Below, piece by piece: positions 43,540 through 53,153 of a DNA stretch of 64,000 bases (positions within the stretch are counted from its first letter, which is position 1; each line of letters starts with the position of its first letter). Made by a program: the position numbers and the translations under genes. The notes beneath the pieces were generated by a model. That model had not been told where the DNA came from. It was given only the letters and a program-made list of their open reading frames with translations, and did no database searches. The stretch comes from Halisarca cf. caerulea (lineage: Eukaryota > Porifera > Demospongiae > Chondrillida > Halisarcidae): assembly GCA_963170055.1 (NCBI GenBank), contig CAUJGJ010000397.1, forward strand, positions 4,065,001-4,129,000, given 5' to 3'.

Positions 43540-43607
43540 GATGAGCGTTACACACTGGAAGTCCAAATGAAAACAATATAGGGGCTGCCTGCGGCAGCCC
43601 CTAAAAA
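43261..43607 (-). mobile_element. Hairpin repeat family B, copy B2 (complete)
   Basis: Same order as B1 but with the full terminal hairpin (aagtaattcgagt...actcgaatcactt). The left end in this orientation is the ggggctgcc/ggcagcccc hairpin at about 43581-43602. The TA core is at 43506-43538. It sits between the convergent stops of the DUF6589 and RecQ genes. Confidence 0.85.
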
Positions 43608-43630
43608 TAAATGGAAGTAAATGAGAACAG

Positions 43631-45082
43631 TCACTCAGATGAGCTGGAATGTACATCAAAGTCTTCATGATCTTGCATAAGACGCATTGGCATGACGACA
43701 TCGAATGCAGGTACATACCTACACTTGATATCACATATACAACAAGAAAAACATGGAATAATTTGGTTGGGACAAAAACATTGCTTACAATTGCAAGCAC
43801 ACAGACACTTTCTTGAGCATACATCACAGCACAAATGTTCGGGTTTTGGTTGATTTTTGAATGCCATCCCTGAGAAAGGTGTCAAAAGTAACATTTGGCG
43901 ACAGGTCTTGTCATTCCGACAGTAGTCCTTCATGCCTTGTGACACATGGCCCTTTGTTGAACCAGTGAATGTATAGAGGACAACTTCACATTGTTCTCCA
44001 TTACGCCCTCCTCTGCCACTCTCTTGCACATATGTCTCTATGCTCTCAGATGGCCCGTTGTGGATAACTCTTGAGATGTTGGGAATATTGATCCCCATTC
44101 CAAAGGCAATGGTACAAAAGAGAACCCGACACACCCCGTTCTTCTCGTTAGTAAATGATTTCATCAACAAGCTCTTTTCTTCATCAGTGATCTTGGCATG
44201 GTACATACCGAACATCACATTCTGTAGCTTTGTAACTCCTTGGACATAGACAGCCTCTTGCAGTTGGTAATCAAAAAATGCATACAACTGGGAGCAGCTG
44301 GCAATCGATCTACAGAATACCAATGTTTTGATCGTATCTGTTCTTTTTATACGTAACTCCTCCACCAGCCAGGTGAAGCAGGTTTCCATGTGATCACTGA
44401 CTTTATACAGACTATACCTCAAGTTCATCCTATTTGGTAAAATTGCTATGACTGTTGGATCCACCATCTCCAGTGAATCACAAATGTACTTTCTGGTACT
44501 CAGAGAGGCAGTGGCAGTCAAAGCAACAAATGGCACCGACTCAGGTACAAAGGAGCGAAGCGTGGCGAGTCTGCCGTACTCCTTCCGAAAAGGAATTGTA
44601 CCGCCGCCCCAACTCTCTATACAGTGTGCTTCGTCAATAAAAATAGCTCTCAGTCAATCAGTAAAACGCGTATCCAAAAGCAGCATCTTCCATTGTGGCT
44701 CATCGAGTGCTTCAGAGGACGTAAGTACATACCGTGCTGTGCTTTCGAAATTTTGCGAAGCGGTAACCAAGCGCAGGGCTTCCTGTTCCCTTTGACGTAA
44801 ATCGCTAACTTGTGATTCCATCAAGGAAATTAAAGGGGATATCACCAATACAGCTGAAGGAGAAACATATTGCTTAAAGGCATCACAAAGGTACAGCAGC
44901 AATTCAAACACGATCGATTTGCTGTGTCCCGTCGGTAGACTCACAAAGGTATCTCTTTCTGCTAACACGCTTTTGAGGGCTTCCTTCTGGTGACTGCTTA
45001 GGATCAAATCTGATTTTCTAATGAATTTGAGAGACTCTACGAGGTGTAACTCAAACAACTTCGATCCATCCATCGGCGTCAT
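43631..45082 (-). pseudogene. RecQ-type SF2 helicase, one nonsense codon
   Basis: Minus strand from the ATG at 45082. Order: LILSSHQKEALKSVL (Q-like motif), FVSLPTGHSKSIVFE (Walker A; the usual GKS glycine is serine here), VLVISPLISLMESQV (motif Ia) and SSEALDEPQWK. TGA at 44654-44656 then interrupts the frame. It continues in the same frame with LRAIFIDEAHCIESWGG (DEAH), FVALTATASLSTRKYI (motif III), LVFCRSIASC (IV), VLFCTIAFGMGINIPN (V) and YVQESGRGGRNGE (VI), then a cysteine-rich zinc-binding tail. RecQ helicases unwind recombination and replication intermediates. Only the single stop and the Walker A change argue against function. Confidence 0.8.
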
Positions 45083-45142
45083 CTTCTTCTATTACGTAAG
45101 TACGTAGTACCCTTGATTCGGAGGTGATAGTCTGATAACGCT

Positions 45143-45233
45143 AGGTGTGAACTAATCTATAGTGCCGCTAGACCGTCCCTCCCCTTCCTCACCCCCCGGC
45201 AGGTATGTGGGACGGTCGTAGCAGGCCAGACTA
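45143..45233 (-). repeat. Right terminal inverted repeat of the 10.7 kb element
   Basis: Inverse match of 34493-34584, followed at once by the second CCTGGACCC (45234-45242). About 60 bp separate it from the start of the RecQ gene. Confidence 0.9.
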
Positions 45234-45242
45234 CCTGGACCC

Positions 45243-45868
45243 CAATGTACGTACGTAAATACAGATGGCATACAAGTTGTAAATACAGATGGCATACAAG
45301 ATATCTAGTATCGCTGTAGAAATGTCTCCTTATGTCTCCTTATGTCATGTGATTAGTGTTGTGTGCAGTGTTTTGTACTGAATACTGTCCTGGACTGCTA
45401 TTGAGGTGCTGTTGGTATGATATGAAATTAGTGCAATGGTATGAAGAGATAATGATCATTCTGTACGCCGAATCTACCAAAATTACAAAGTGCCCCAGAG
45501 AAAAAGAGAGTTGTGGTATGCGACATATGGTATTTATCACTTAATAGTTGCTATATAGTATCTTTTGCATGGCATGTTCTCAGAGTACTGTCTCTTTGAA
45601 TAACTTAACTCAAGTTTAGTTTACAAGTAATTAATTCGAGCAAATGTGAATATGGTGAAAAAACTGTAGTAAAAGTTGAATATGCGAAAGATGAAGAATG
45701 ACAATAGCTTAACTCAAGTTTAGTTTACAAGCAATTAATTGAAGCAAATGTGAACATGAAGTAAAAACTGTAGCAAAAGTTGAATATGCAAAAGGTGAAG
45801 AATGAGAATAACTTAACTCAATACAAGGAATAGATGCATGTACATAATTGCATAAATCAGTTGCTAAC
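45243..45868 (+). repeat. Tandem duplication of about 112 bp (45598-45822)
   Basis: The unit beginning 'taacttaactcaagtttagt' occurs twice with a partial third. The rest of this stretch holds no supported gene. Confidence 0.75.
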
Positions 45869-46336
45869 CTAAAACTTAATAGTAATGGTCATTCCACTTC
45901 TTTGTATGTTTACTCGGGCAAACGTCATAGTGGTAGTAGACTCTGCTTCATCAGTGCTGTCTTCATCGGAACTGTTAGTAAGATCAATTATTTCTTCCTC
46001 GCGAGTTAAGTCAATTATCTCACACCGCGCATTGGTTCGCTCTAAATGGTCCTGTTCATTGCCTCCTTGTTCTGGATCGTTGTGGGTGGCGTAGTTTGTG
46101 GTCTCCTCGCATTTCTGGCATGAAAGCCCATAGCACCTATGCTCTGGATTACTTGAAGCCCCTTGGCTATTGAGTACATACTCTATGACTGCTGGTTTTG
46201 CCGCAACTGTTGGGCTGTTGCAGGTGAGAGGGATGTAGTTTGGTGCAGTTGTATCTGGTGGAAGACCGAGCAGTAATCCGCAGGTTTGGCAGGGACAGTC
46301 TGTATAGTAATAATTGCAGTGGTGGCAGCAATCCAT
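45869..46336 (-). CDS. Unrecognised cysteine-rich ORF with tandem SIM-like motifs
   Basis: 155 residues from a true ATG at 46336. The N-terminus is rich in Cys/His pairs (CCHHCNYYYTDCPCQTCG) and a second pair CYGLSCQKC follows at about residues 68-76, suggesting zinc binding. The C-terminal half contains EIIDLTREEEIIDLTNSSDED: two hydrophobic IIDLT cores, each next to acidic residues, the form of SUMO-interaction motifs. RNF4-like SUMO-targeted ligases use similar tandem motifs, but no RING is present. It may be one exon of a longer gene. It lies just outside the 10.7 kb element. Confidence 0.4.
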   Translation of the reverse strand: MDCCHHCNYYYTDCPCQTCGLLLGLPPDTTAPNYIPLTCNSPTVAAKPAVIEYVLNSQGASSNPEHRCYGLSCQKCEETTNYATHNDPEQGGNEQDHLERTNARCEIIDLTREEEIIDLTNSSDEDSTDEAESTTTMTFARVNIQRSGMTITIKF

Positions 46337-47084
46337 TTGTATTTGTCGTTGTGACTGAAAACCCTCAGACAGTGAAATCTCTCTTCTTGAAGAACATCGA
46401 TAAATGTGAGCTGCAGCAATCCCACTTGTTATAATAGCCTTTGATGATTGATTTTACTCAGTGGATAGTAGCAAGATTAGTGATTGTCAATTATGTAACC
46501 ATATTGTGCCAACAGTTAATGTTTGTGTCTATTTTTGGATCCATGCAACTGCTGTCGATGTGGTGTATGAGCACGCATATCATTGTACTGAATGGAAAAT
46601 AGATGCTTGGTTGTGTGTAAAAGTATTGCATAGACTGTATTGAGGAGGTCTGTTGCATGGGGGTGAGAAGTATGGTAAGTACTTCCCATCCCCATGCACC
46701 CACACATGTAGGTGACATGGCAGAATGTATGTACGTATGTAGATACATGGGAATAGCGTGTAGTGTGTATATCATGAGGCAGTTCGAAGTCTGTATATGA
46801 ACACGTACATACATACATAACTCATGCCTTGTGAGATGGACTTGTTTGTGGAACAGTTTGTGTTAGAGACTGGTTGCTAAGCATATGCACTTATCACTGT
46901 AAGTGGAAAGGAATTATGCGCCTAACAAACAGGCACATGCGTATGTATTGATGCCTATCGTGTAAACTAATAGGAATACATATGGGCCTATATGTGTTCT
47001 TATGTGACAGGGTGCACTTGTCAGCCAGTCTCAATTGGGTGTACACAGAACTGAGTACCGTGCATGCACCGTGTATAGTGGCAC
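46337..47084. other. No supported gene
   Basis: Unique-looking sequence with scattered gtatgt steps; nothing recognised. Confidence 0.4.
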
Positions 47085-47291
47085 ACCTGTTTACTGTGTA
47101 TAGTGGACACACCTGTTCACTGTGTGTGGTGGACGCACCTGTTCACTGTGTATAGTGGACACATCTGTTGACTGTGTGTGATGGACACACCTGTTGACTG
47201 TGTGTGATGGACACACATGTTGACTGTGTGTGATGGACACACCTGTTGACTGTGTGTGGTGGACACACCTGTTGACTGTGTATAGTGGACA
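47085..47291 (+). repeat. 26-bp minisatellite, left part
   Basis: About eight units of 'ctgttgactgtgtgtgatgg' plus 'acacac', with ttgact/ttcact and tgtgat/tatagt variants. It continues at 48080-48282 beyond a mariner-like insertion. Confidence 0.9.
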
Positions 47292-47293
47292 TA

Positions 47294-48077
47294 CGGTACT
47301 TCCCATAGTAATTTTAACGACGACCATTCATTCATTACACCTTCATTCAGCGTTTGATCATGGTTCATTCAAGCCTTCGTTCAACCTTCGTTCATTTGGA
47401 TCGATCACGTGATAGTGGAAGCGTCATAATGTGCATGCAGATGTTGAAGTATAGGGAGTGTGCAGGCGAACGTTATGGTTTATTCTAACTTCATGAAGCA
47501 GCGAATTCTCTATCTAATCGGAATAGGCAAGTCTTAGTCTCAGATCGCTAATCTACTAGCGTCAGAAGGCCACAACGTTACGAGGCCAGGGATATCGCAT
47601 TCCCTGAAGAAACTTAAAGATACGGGCAACATTACCAAAAGCGGTAACTGGTAGAAAGCCCACCAAGACGCCTGCTATCCTGGACTCCATTGACAGTAAG
47701 ATAGCTAAGGATGATAAATTTTTGTTTCGTTCATTTTTTTTACCAGAAGCGGTAACTGGTAGAAAGCCCACGAAGACGCCTGCTATCCTGGACTTCATTG
47801 ACAGCGAGATAGCTAAGGATGATAAAATTTTGTTTCGTTCATTTCAAAGAAAATGAACTCATTTTGCCAACTTGTGGAAGAATCCAAAGAATCGCTCACC
47901 TAGTCGAAGCGACAACGTCTTTATAGAAGTTGCGTAATTTTGTAAAAACATCACATTATGATGTCATAGGTTCAAGCATTCGTTCGCTCGTTCATTCAGC
48001 ATTCGTTCGCCCTTCGTTATTCGTTCGCTTGTTTGTTTGTTCATAACTAATCATTAAAATTACTAGGGAAAGTACCG
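47294..48077 (+). mobile_element. Tc1/mariner remnant splitting the minisatellite
   Basis: Inverted ends CGGTACTTCCCATAGTAATT and CGGTACTTTCCCTAGTAATT with TA on both sides (47292-47293, 48078-48079), 784 bp. Inside, QIANLLASEGHNVTRPGISH and KKLKDTGNITKSG match a transposase helix-turn-helix. A segment reading TGRKPTKTPAILDSID is tandemly duplicated (about 47630-47720 and 47745-47840). The catalytic domain is missing. Confidence 0.8.
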
Positions 48078-48079
48078 TA

Positions 48080-48282
48080 CCTGTTCACTGTGTATAGTGG
48101 GCACACCTGTTGACTGTGTATAGTGGGCACACCTGTTCACTGTGTATAGTAGACACACCTGTTCACTGTATATAGTGGACACATCTGTTGACTGTGTGTA
48201 ATGGACACACCTGTTCACTGTGTGTGGTGGACACACCTGTTCACTGTATATAGTGGACACATCTGTTGACTGTGTATAGCGA
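48080..48282 (+). repeat. 26-bp minisatellite, right part
   Basis: Same 26-bp unit as 47085-47291, resuming immediately after the TA duplication. Confidence 0.9.
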
Positions 48283-48764
48283 TATTACCGAGTTTTCTCC
48301 CATAACAAGAGCCTTCTACAACCTTTATGAGGATTCAGAAATGAAACTTAAGGGCATATGAAACATTGCGCATTGTTTTTCCAAAGAAAACCTTTAATTC
48401 ACAAAGATAGGACTCCATGTAGGTTAACCCTCTTACCTGTGCCCATAGCAAATATGAACTATAGTTCCAAAACTTCTGAAATGTTTTCCAGACGATTTGG
48501 AAGAGCAATGACTTAGCTATTATGTTTGTAGGAAGGTACAACAGATAGGCTACCTTTTGATGGCAAACCTGTACGATTTCGCTTGGAAAAAGCAGAGGGA
48601 AGGCTATTGAAAATCAAGCACATTTGTGTTACGTCAAAAGGAAGCCTTAACTCATTGATATAAACTCAGAACAATTCATGCTTTCTATTGAACTCTAGCT
48701 GAGTGTATAAGCTACTAGATGATTCCATAGTTGACACTCTACCATTGCAGTGAAGTCTGGAATA
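48283..48764. other. No supported gene
   Basis: No recognisable ORF, repeat or RNA. Confidence 0.4.
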
Positions 48765-49520
48765 CGGTAGGGATCAAAAGAAGTTTACATTTCGTAATAG
48801 TAATACGCATCGTTTTACGCAGTGATTACCAAGCGTATTGCGGAAAAATTACTCACTGTATTGCGTTGCGTATAACAGATCATTGGGCTGCGTAATTTTA
48901 TATTGCCAACGAGTCACGCGCACTAATATTAGATGCGCGCATATTTTTTATTATGTTGACCGATGACAAAATGGCCGTAGCGGCGACCTTGGGAATATCG
49001 CTCACTGAGTCTTTTAATTTAGTTTCAAAGTCTTCGAAATCAAGGAAAATTGCATTCGATGTTGATTATGACTCTTCGGAAGACAATAAAGAAACCCGTG
49101 GAGTAGACAGGTATTTTTGCTAGTTATCAGCTCGTAGCCTACCTACGTACGTAGCCATAAGCTTATGTCTCCAAGATCGTTCCCAGTTTGATAAGGGAAA
49201 CGCGTGGTTTAGTGTTTTGGTCAAAAAAAGAGAACATTTCCGTCTTGATATGTGGTTTGCCGAACTAGTAAGTTGCAACATTGGCCAAGAAATTCCACGT
49301 AGGTCGGCCAATGCCTGTGCAAAGGCATACTAACAGCAAGCCAATGTTTGAAGAGCACCGAAAGACTTTCTAAAGGCACAACAGAGCGAAGTTGCGCTGC
49401 GTAATTATACTACGTAATTGTGGTATTCTCTGTTATTACGCAGAGTAATTGCGCACAGTAATACGTACGTAATACGCATGTATTGCGGATCGTAATGTAA
49501 ACTTTTTTTGGTCCCTACTG
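48765..49520 (+). mobile_element. TA-flanked MITE-like element with an exon-like insert
   Basis: Inverted ends CGGTAGGGATCAAAAGAAG and CAGTAGGGACCAAAAAAAG, both followed by 'tttacatt', flanked by TA (48763-48764, 49521-49522), 756 bp. Subterminal 'taatacgcat' motifs recur on both sides. Inside, an ATG at 48954 opens 52 codons (MLTDDKMAVAATLG, SRKIAFDVDYDSSED) that end at 'gacag|gtattt', like a first exon with a donor site. Confidence 0.7.
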
Positions 49521-49713
49521 TATATTCGTGAAGTCCAAAAATGTGATATGCGATGTGCACAAAGGACATTTTTGGCCTAGGTTGATCTTCAGTGTTGAGC
49601 TTGCTATTGTCGGTAGGTGTCAAATTACGGTAATAAATGGCATCCAAATGAAATTACGATTTCCACTATGCACACCGTAACTACAATTACGATTACAGTA
49701 CATTACTTAACTG

Positions 49714-50465
49714 CAGTACTTTTCATTGAAAACCGTCCAGTTTACAGCCGATAACAGCGTGACTGACCGACTGACTGACTGTTTGAGCAACGATTGAATG
49801 ACCATGTGACTGGCCGTGATGTTTCGCAAGAGATGGAAACATCCACACTCTTTTTGTCTGAAGACTCTTTAAACTTGAGAAAAAAGTCTGAGTTGTCCGC
49901 CTCCATTGGCAATTTATCTCCTGAAATATTCGAAGCATCTTCTTCGATCGTTGGATTGGGGCCAGTTCATTCTAACTACTTGGAGTGATATCACTTTGGA
50001 AATGCGACGTATCCCTCAGATGCAAATAGCAGTAGCTCCACAGTCTTGCTTGTTCCTTGAAAGTATTAGTGGCGTTCGCTTGAAGGTTCAGTGAAGTTCG
50101 TTCAAAGTTTCAGTTAAGTTTGTACAAAATTTTAATATGGTGGCCTAGAAGCTTCAGTGAAGTTCACTCGAAACTTCAGCGAAAATCATTGGAAGCTTCA
50201 GTGAAAATCATTCAAAACTTCAATAAAGTTCACACGAACTTTATTTTGTGTAATCAAACATAATTTCTGTGCACACCGTGGTTTGAATACACCATTTCTC
50301 GCCATTTCTTTCTTCCTCGAATATTGCCATTTCGTAACAACCATGACGTTGTATTACGCATCACGAAATGATGCCGTTCAAACTGATAATTGACTCTTGA
50401 CTAAGTGCTGATCGACTGACTGAATGACTGACGGCGTGCGGGACGGTTTTCTATGAGAAGTACCG
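49714..50465. mobile_element. MITE-like element with degenerate internal repeats
   Basis: Ends CAGTACTTTTCATTGAAAAC and CGGTACTTCTCATAGAAAAC (inverted), both continuing CGTCC; right flank TA, left flank TG (probably mutated TA). It is 752 bp. 'gactgactga' steps occur near both ends and a degenerate 'cttcagtgaagttcac' array lies at about 50085-50245. Confidence 0.65.
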
Positions 50466-51456
50466 TATGTTGAAATATTGCTTGCTGCCAAGAGCAAGCA
50501 ACATGTTGCCAAAGAATGAAAAATTCTCTATTCTCTGGCAACATGTTGCCCAAAACATCAAAGGTTACCTATGAGATGGTCAGCTGCAGAACAGCACAGG
50601 ACAGTCACAATGACAATGACAAGCTACCGAGCACATAATGTCATTGTTTGTAGCCTATCCGGCTGTTCCGGCAGCCACTCGTCGTTGTATATACTTATGA
50701 ATACTTTTCACATGGAGCTTAACTATTCGTTTGTGTAGTGTTAAGTATGAACTATATCCTTTGTCACGAATGACTATTTCGGTGATTTTTGGGACAATTG
50801 CAAAGTATGCGAAAGGTAGACCCACCCCCTTAATTTGCTGTGAATAAGCGCCCCGCTGACCTGTGTGAAACCCTACCTTTTGTTCCCACATGCCCAGGAA
50901 CACTTCACTTTTTGTCACACCTTGCAATGCTCTGGTAGAGGAACTTCCCGTTTGCATACAAGTTCGTCAAGTCCAAGATACTTGTGCCAATATTCTTGAT
51001 TGTGACCTGCATGATAATTGATAGAACTTCTTACTTTTGTCAGATTCATTTTCAATTTCAATTTTTTGGTAACTGTCTCAAAGTTTTCTGCTTATAATAT
51101 TATGATGTATCATTTGCCCACTTTTCAAATATATTGTATGCAGTTGTAATAAACACATGTCAGACTGGTGGTGTATAGTTATACTTACAGCAATGAGTCC
51201 AGGTTTGACTTATCCTCGGCACTTGGCCTCCTGCGGCTTTTCACCATGACAAGACATAACTTGAATTGAATGGTCATCAAATAGCTCCAAGTACCATAAT
51301 AGGTGTAGGAGCAGCCATCTGTTTGAAACTGAATTATAAGGTTGTTAAGGCATGGCATTTCATGCACTTAATGTTAAAATCATATCCCATGCACTCTGCA
51401 TGCATAAGCATGCAAAACTCGTCATATATTTTATCATAAAGACACGTGTCGCTGAG
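50466..51456. other. No supported gene; short inverted repeat
   Basis: 'gcaacatgttgcc' and its inverse occur at about 50499-50550. Otherwise nothing I can support. Confidence 0.4.
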
Positions 51457-51556
51457 ATGAGCACTGGCTCAATGGCTGCGTTTCATGATAGCCAAGGTCA
51501 ATCAAGGGCTAAGCGTGCCAGGTGTGTATGTAAGAAGAACCCGAAGAAGAATGGGG
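51457..51556 (+). CDS. Possible first coding exon, unrecognised
   Basis: ATG at 51457 opens MSTGSMAAFHDSQGQSRAKR then ARCVCKKNPKKNGG, ending at a donor 'ggg|gtaagc'. The peptide is basic with a CxC. No downstream exon is recognised before E4 at 52169. Confidence 0.3.
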
Positions 51557-52168
51557 GTAAGCGACTATATATTATTATACGTATATGAGCATATGTGCAT
51601 CCCGCTTGTGCATGGTCTTATAATTACATCCTTCTCTTTCGGTAACAACCGTAATGAGCAAAATGAAATGAAAATCAGCAGAAACATTCATGATTACTGA
51701 ATCAAAATTTAATAATAGTACAATAATTATTATTTGCAAACAGAATGCATCATACACTATAGCTTGTATTTAGTGTCTCAAGTCATCCAATGATTCCTCA
51801 GTAGAAACACAACATAGGGATAATAGATTGGGGAAGTTTCAATGAGGCTTGGACCTGCATGTAAGAAAGAGAAGAATTCAAAAGTACTCACAGAATAATA
51901 TTTGTAACATCAACAAAGTCTATTCTGGACAGATGGACACATATAATAAGGAACTCATTCGAAAACAGTAAGCCCTGGCCAGTAGCATGGGGCTATCCGC
52001 TATAGGGCTTAAAGAGCCTGCGACAGTGCGACATATGGAACCATATAAGGAAATCATTGGCATGTAGTATTTGACTTTACTTCTGCCTATTGAAATGGAT
52101 TTAATTGCACTGCATCATAATATCCCATTCACGCATCCAGACTTAGCTGCATAATATTGTATATATAT
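51557..52168. other. No supported gene
   Basis: AT-rich intron-like sequence; no repeat or ORF that I can support. Confidence 0.4.
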
Positions 52169-53153
52169 GTGGGTGTCCATGCTAAAAAGGGGATTCGTGT
52201 ATTTTTGGCCAAAATTGAGATTTCGCAGGTGGTGCATAATCTGTACGAGACACACATGGTGGTCCAGTATCCTTAAATGACCCATTTCCATTCCTACTGC
52301 GAGATATTGAACTTGGAATTCACCTTATGAATATTCAATAGTGATAATTAGAATATTCATAAGGCTATTAATCATATTTATAATAATTTAATCATATTCA
52401 TAGGTATGCAAATGTTGTCATACGTTAATACATTATGCATAAGCAGTTCTTGGATATCTGTATTTTCACAACATCTACATTATTTTGTTTTAAAACATGT
52501 TTTGTAGCAAATTAAAGCGTGAAAAGTTATCATGATGAGCAAAAATAAATAATTGCTGATAAAAACGGGAGTCCAAGTGAGAAACTGGTGTTAGAATAGC
52601 AATGGGTCACAGTCATTTCACTGTCAAGACCAACTCTCATCATGCACCAATCCCACTGCATTTGGACATGCATGCACTGAATATCACCAATACCGCCTTC
52701 CATAGAGTCATAAGTTCATGGATGGTGAATCAGTGAATGACGATTCATTATGCCTGGGCCGCTTGCATGAGCTAGGGATCCTTGCTACAACCACATCATT
52801 GTCAACAGCTGTATGGAGATCCTCAACACGCCTCTTACCAACAGTGTGAACAAATGCAAAAGTCTTCTTACACACTGGTAATCCATGAACATAGTACCTG
52901 GTATGAGAACGCAACGTTTCAGTCTTCCCTTGATAGTCAGCAGGCTTGTCATCAGGATGGGTCCTCTCGGTATGGATTTATGCCATGATAACCAGATATA
53001 ATTCAGAATGTGACAGCTGCATTAACAGTGTTCTTACTAATGAGGTTCTACTGTAGTTGTTCCTAGCTTGTGAGATGGTAGATAGAAACAGCTGACTGAA
53101 ACAAGGTGTCTTCTTGGGACCCAGACTACAACAGCAAGATTCTTAAATAAATA

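Larger units (their letters stand above)
34493..45233 (+). mobile_element. 10.7 kb composite DNA transposon (Mutator-like/YqaJ, DUF6589, RecQ)
   Basis: Inverted repeats of about 92 bp begin TAGTCTGGCCTGCTACGACC at both ends (34493-34584 and 45143-45233) and are bounded by a perfect 9-bp duplication. The interior holds, left to right: a zinc-binding first exon of a DUF6589-type gene (+), a Mutator-like transposase fused to YqaJ exonuclease (-), the main DUF6589 exons (+) and a RecQ-type helicase (-). A Tc1 element (40064-41595) and a family B repeat (43261-43607) inserted later. TSD length and long TIRs fit Mutator-like elements. DUF6589 plus helicase recalls Academ elements, whose reported TSDs are shorter. 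Confidence 0.85.

Noticed and set aside
34493..45233. Assignment of the 10.7 kb element to Academ/AcademH
   Set aside because: Helicase and DUF6589 suggest it, but the 9-bp duplication fits Mutator better; left open.
47091..48260. ORFs with CVHHTQSTGVS repeats on minus
   Set aside because: They translate the 26-bp minisatellite.
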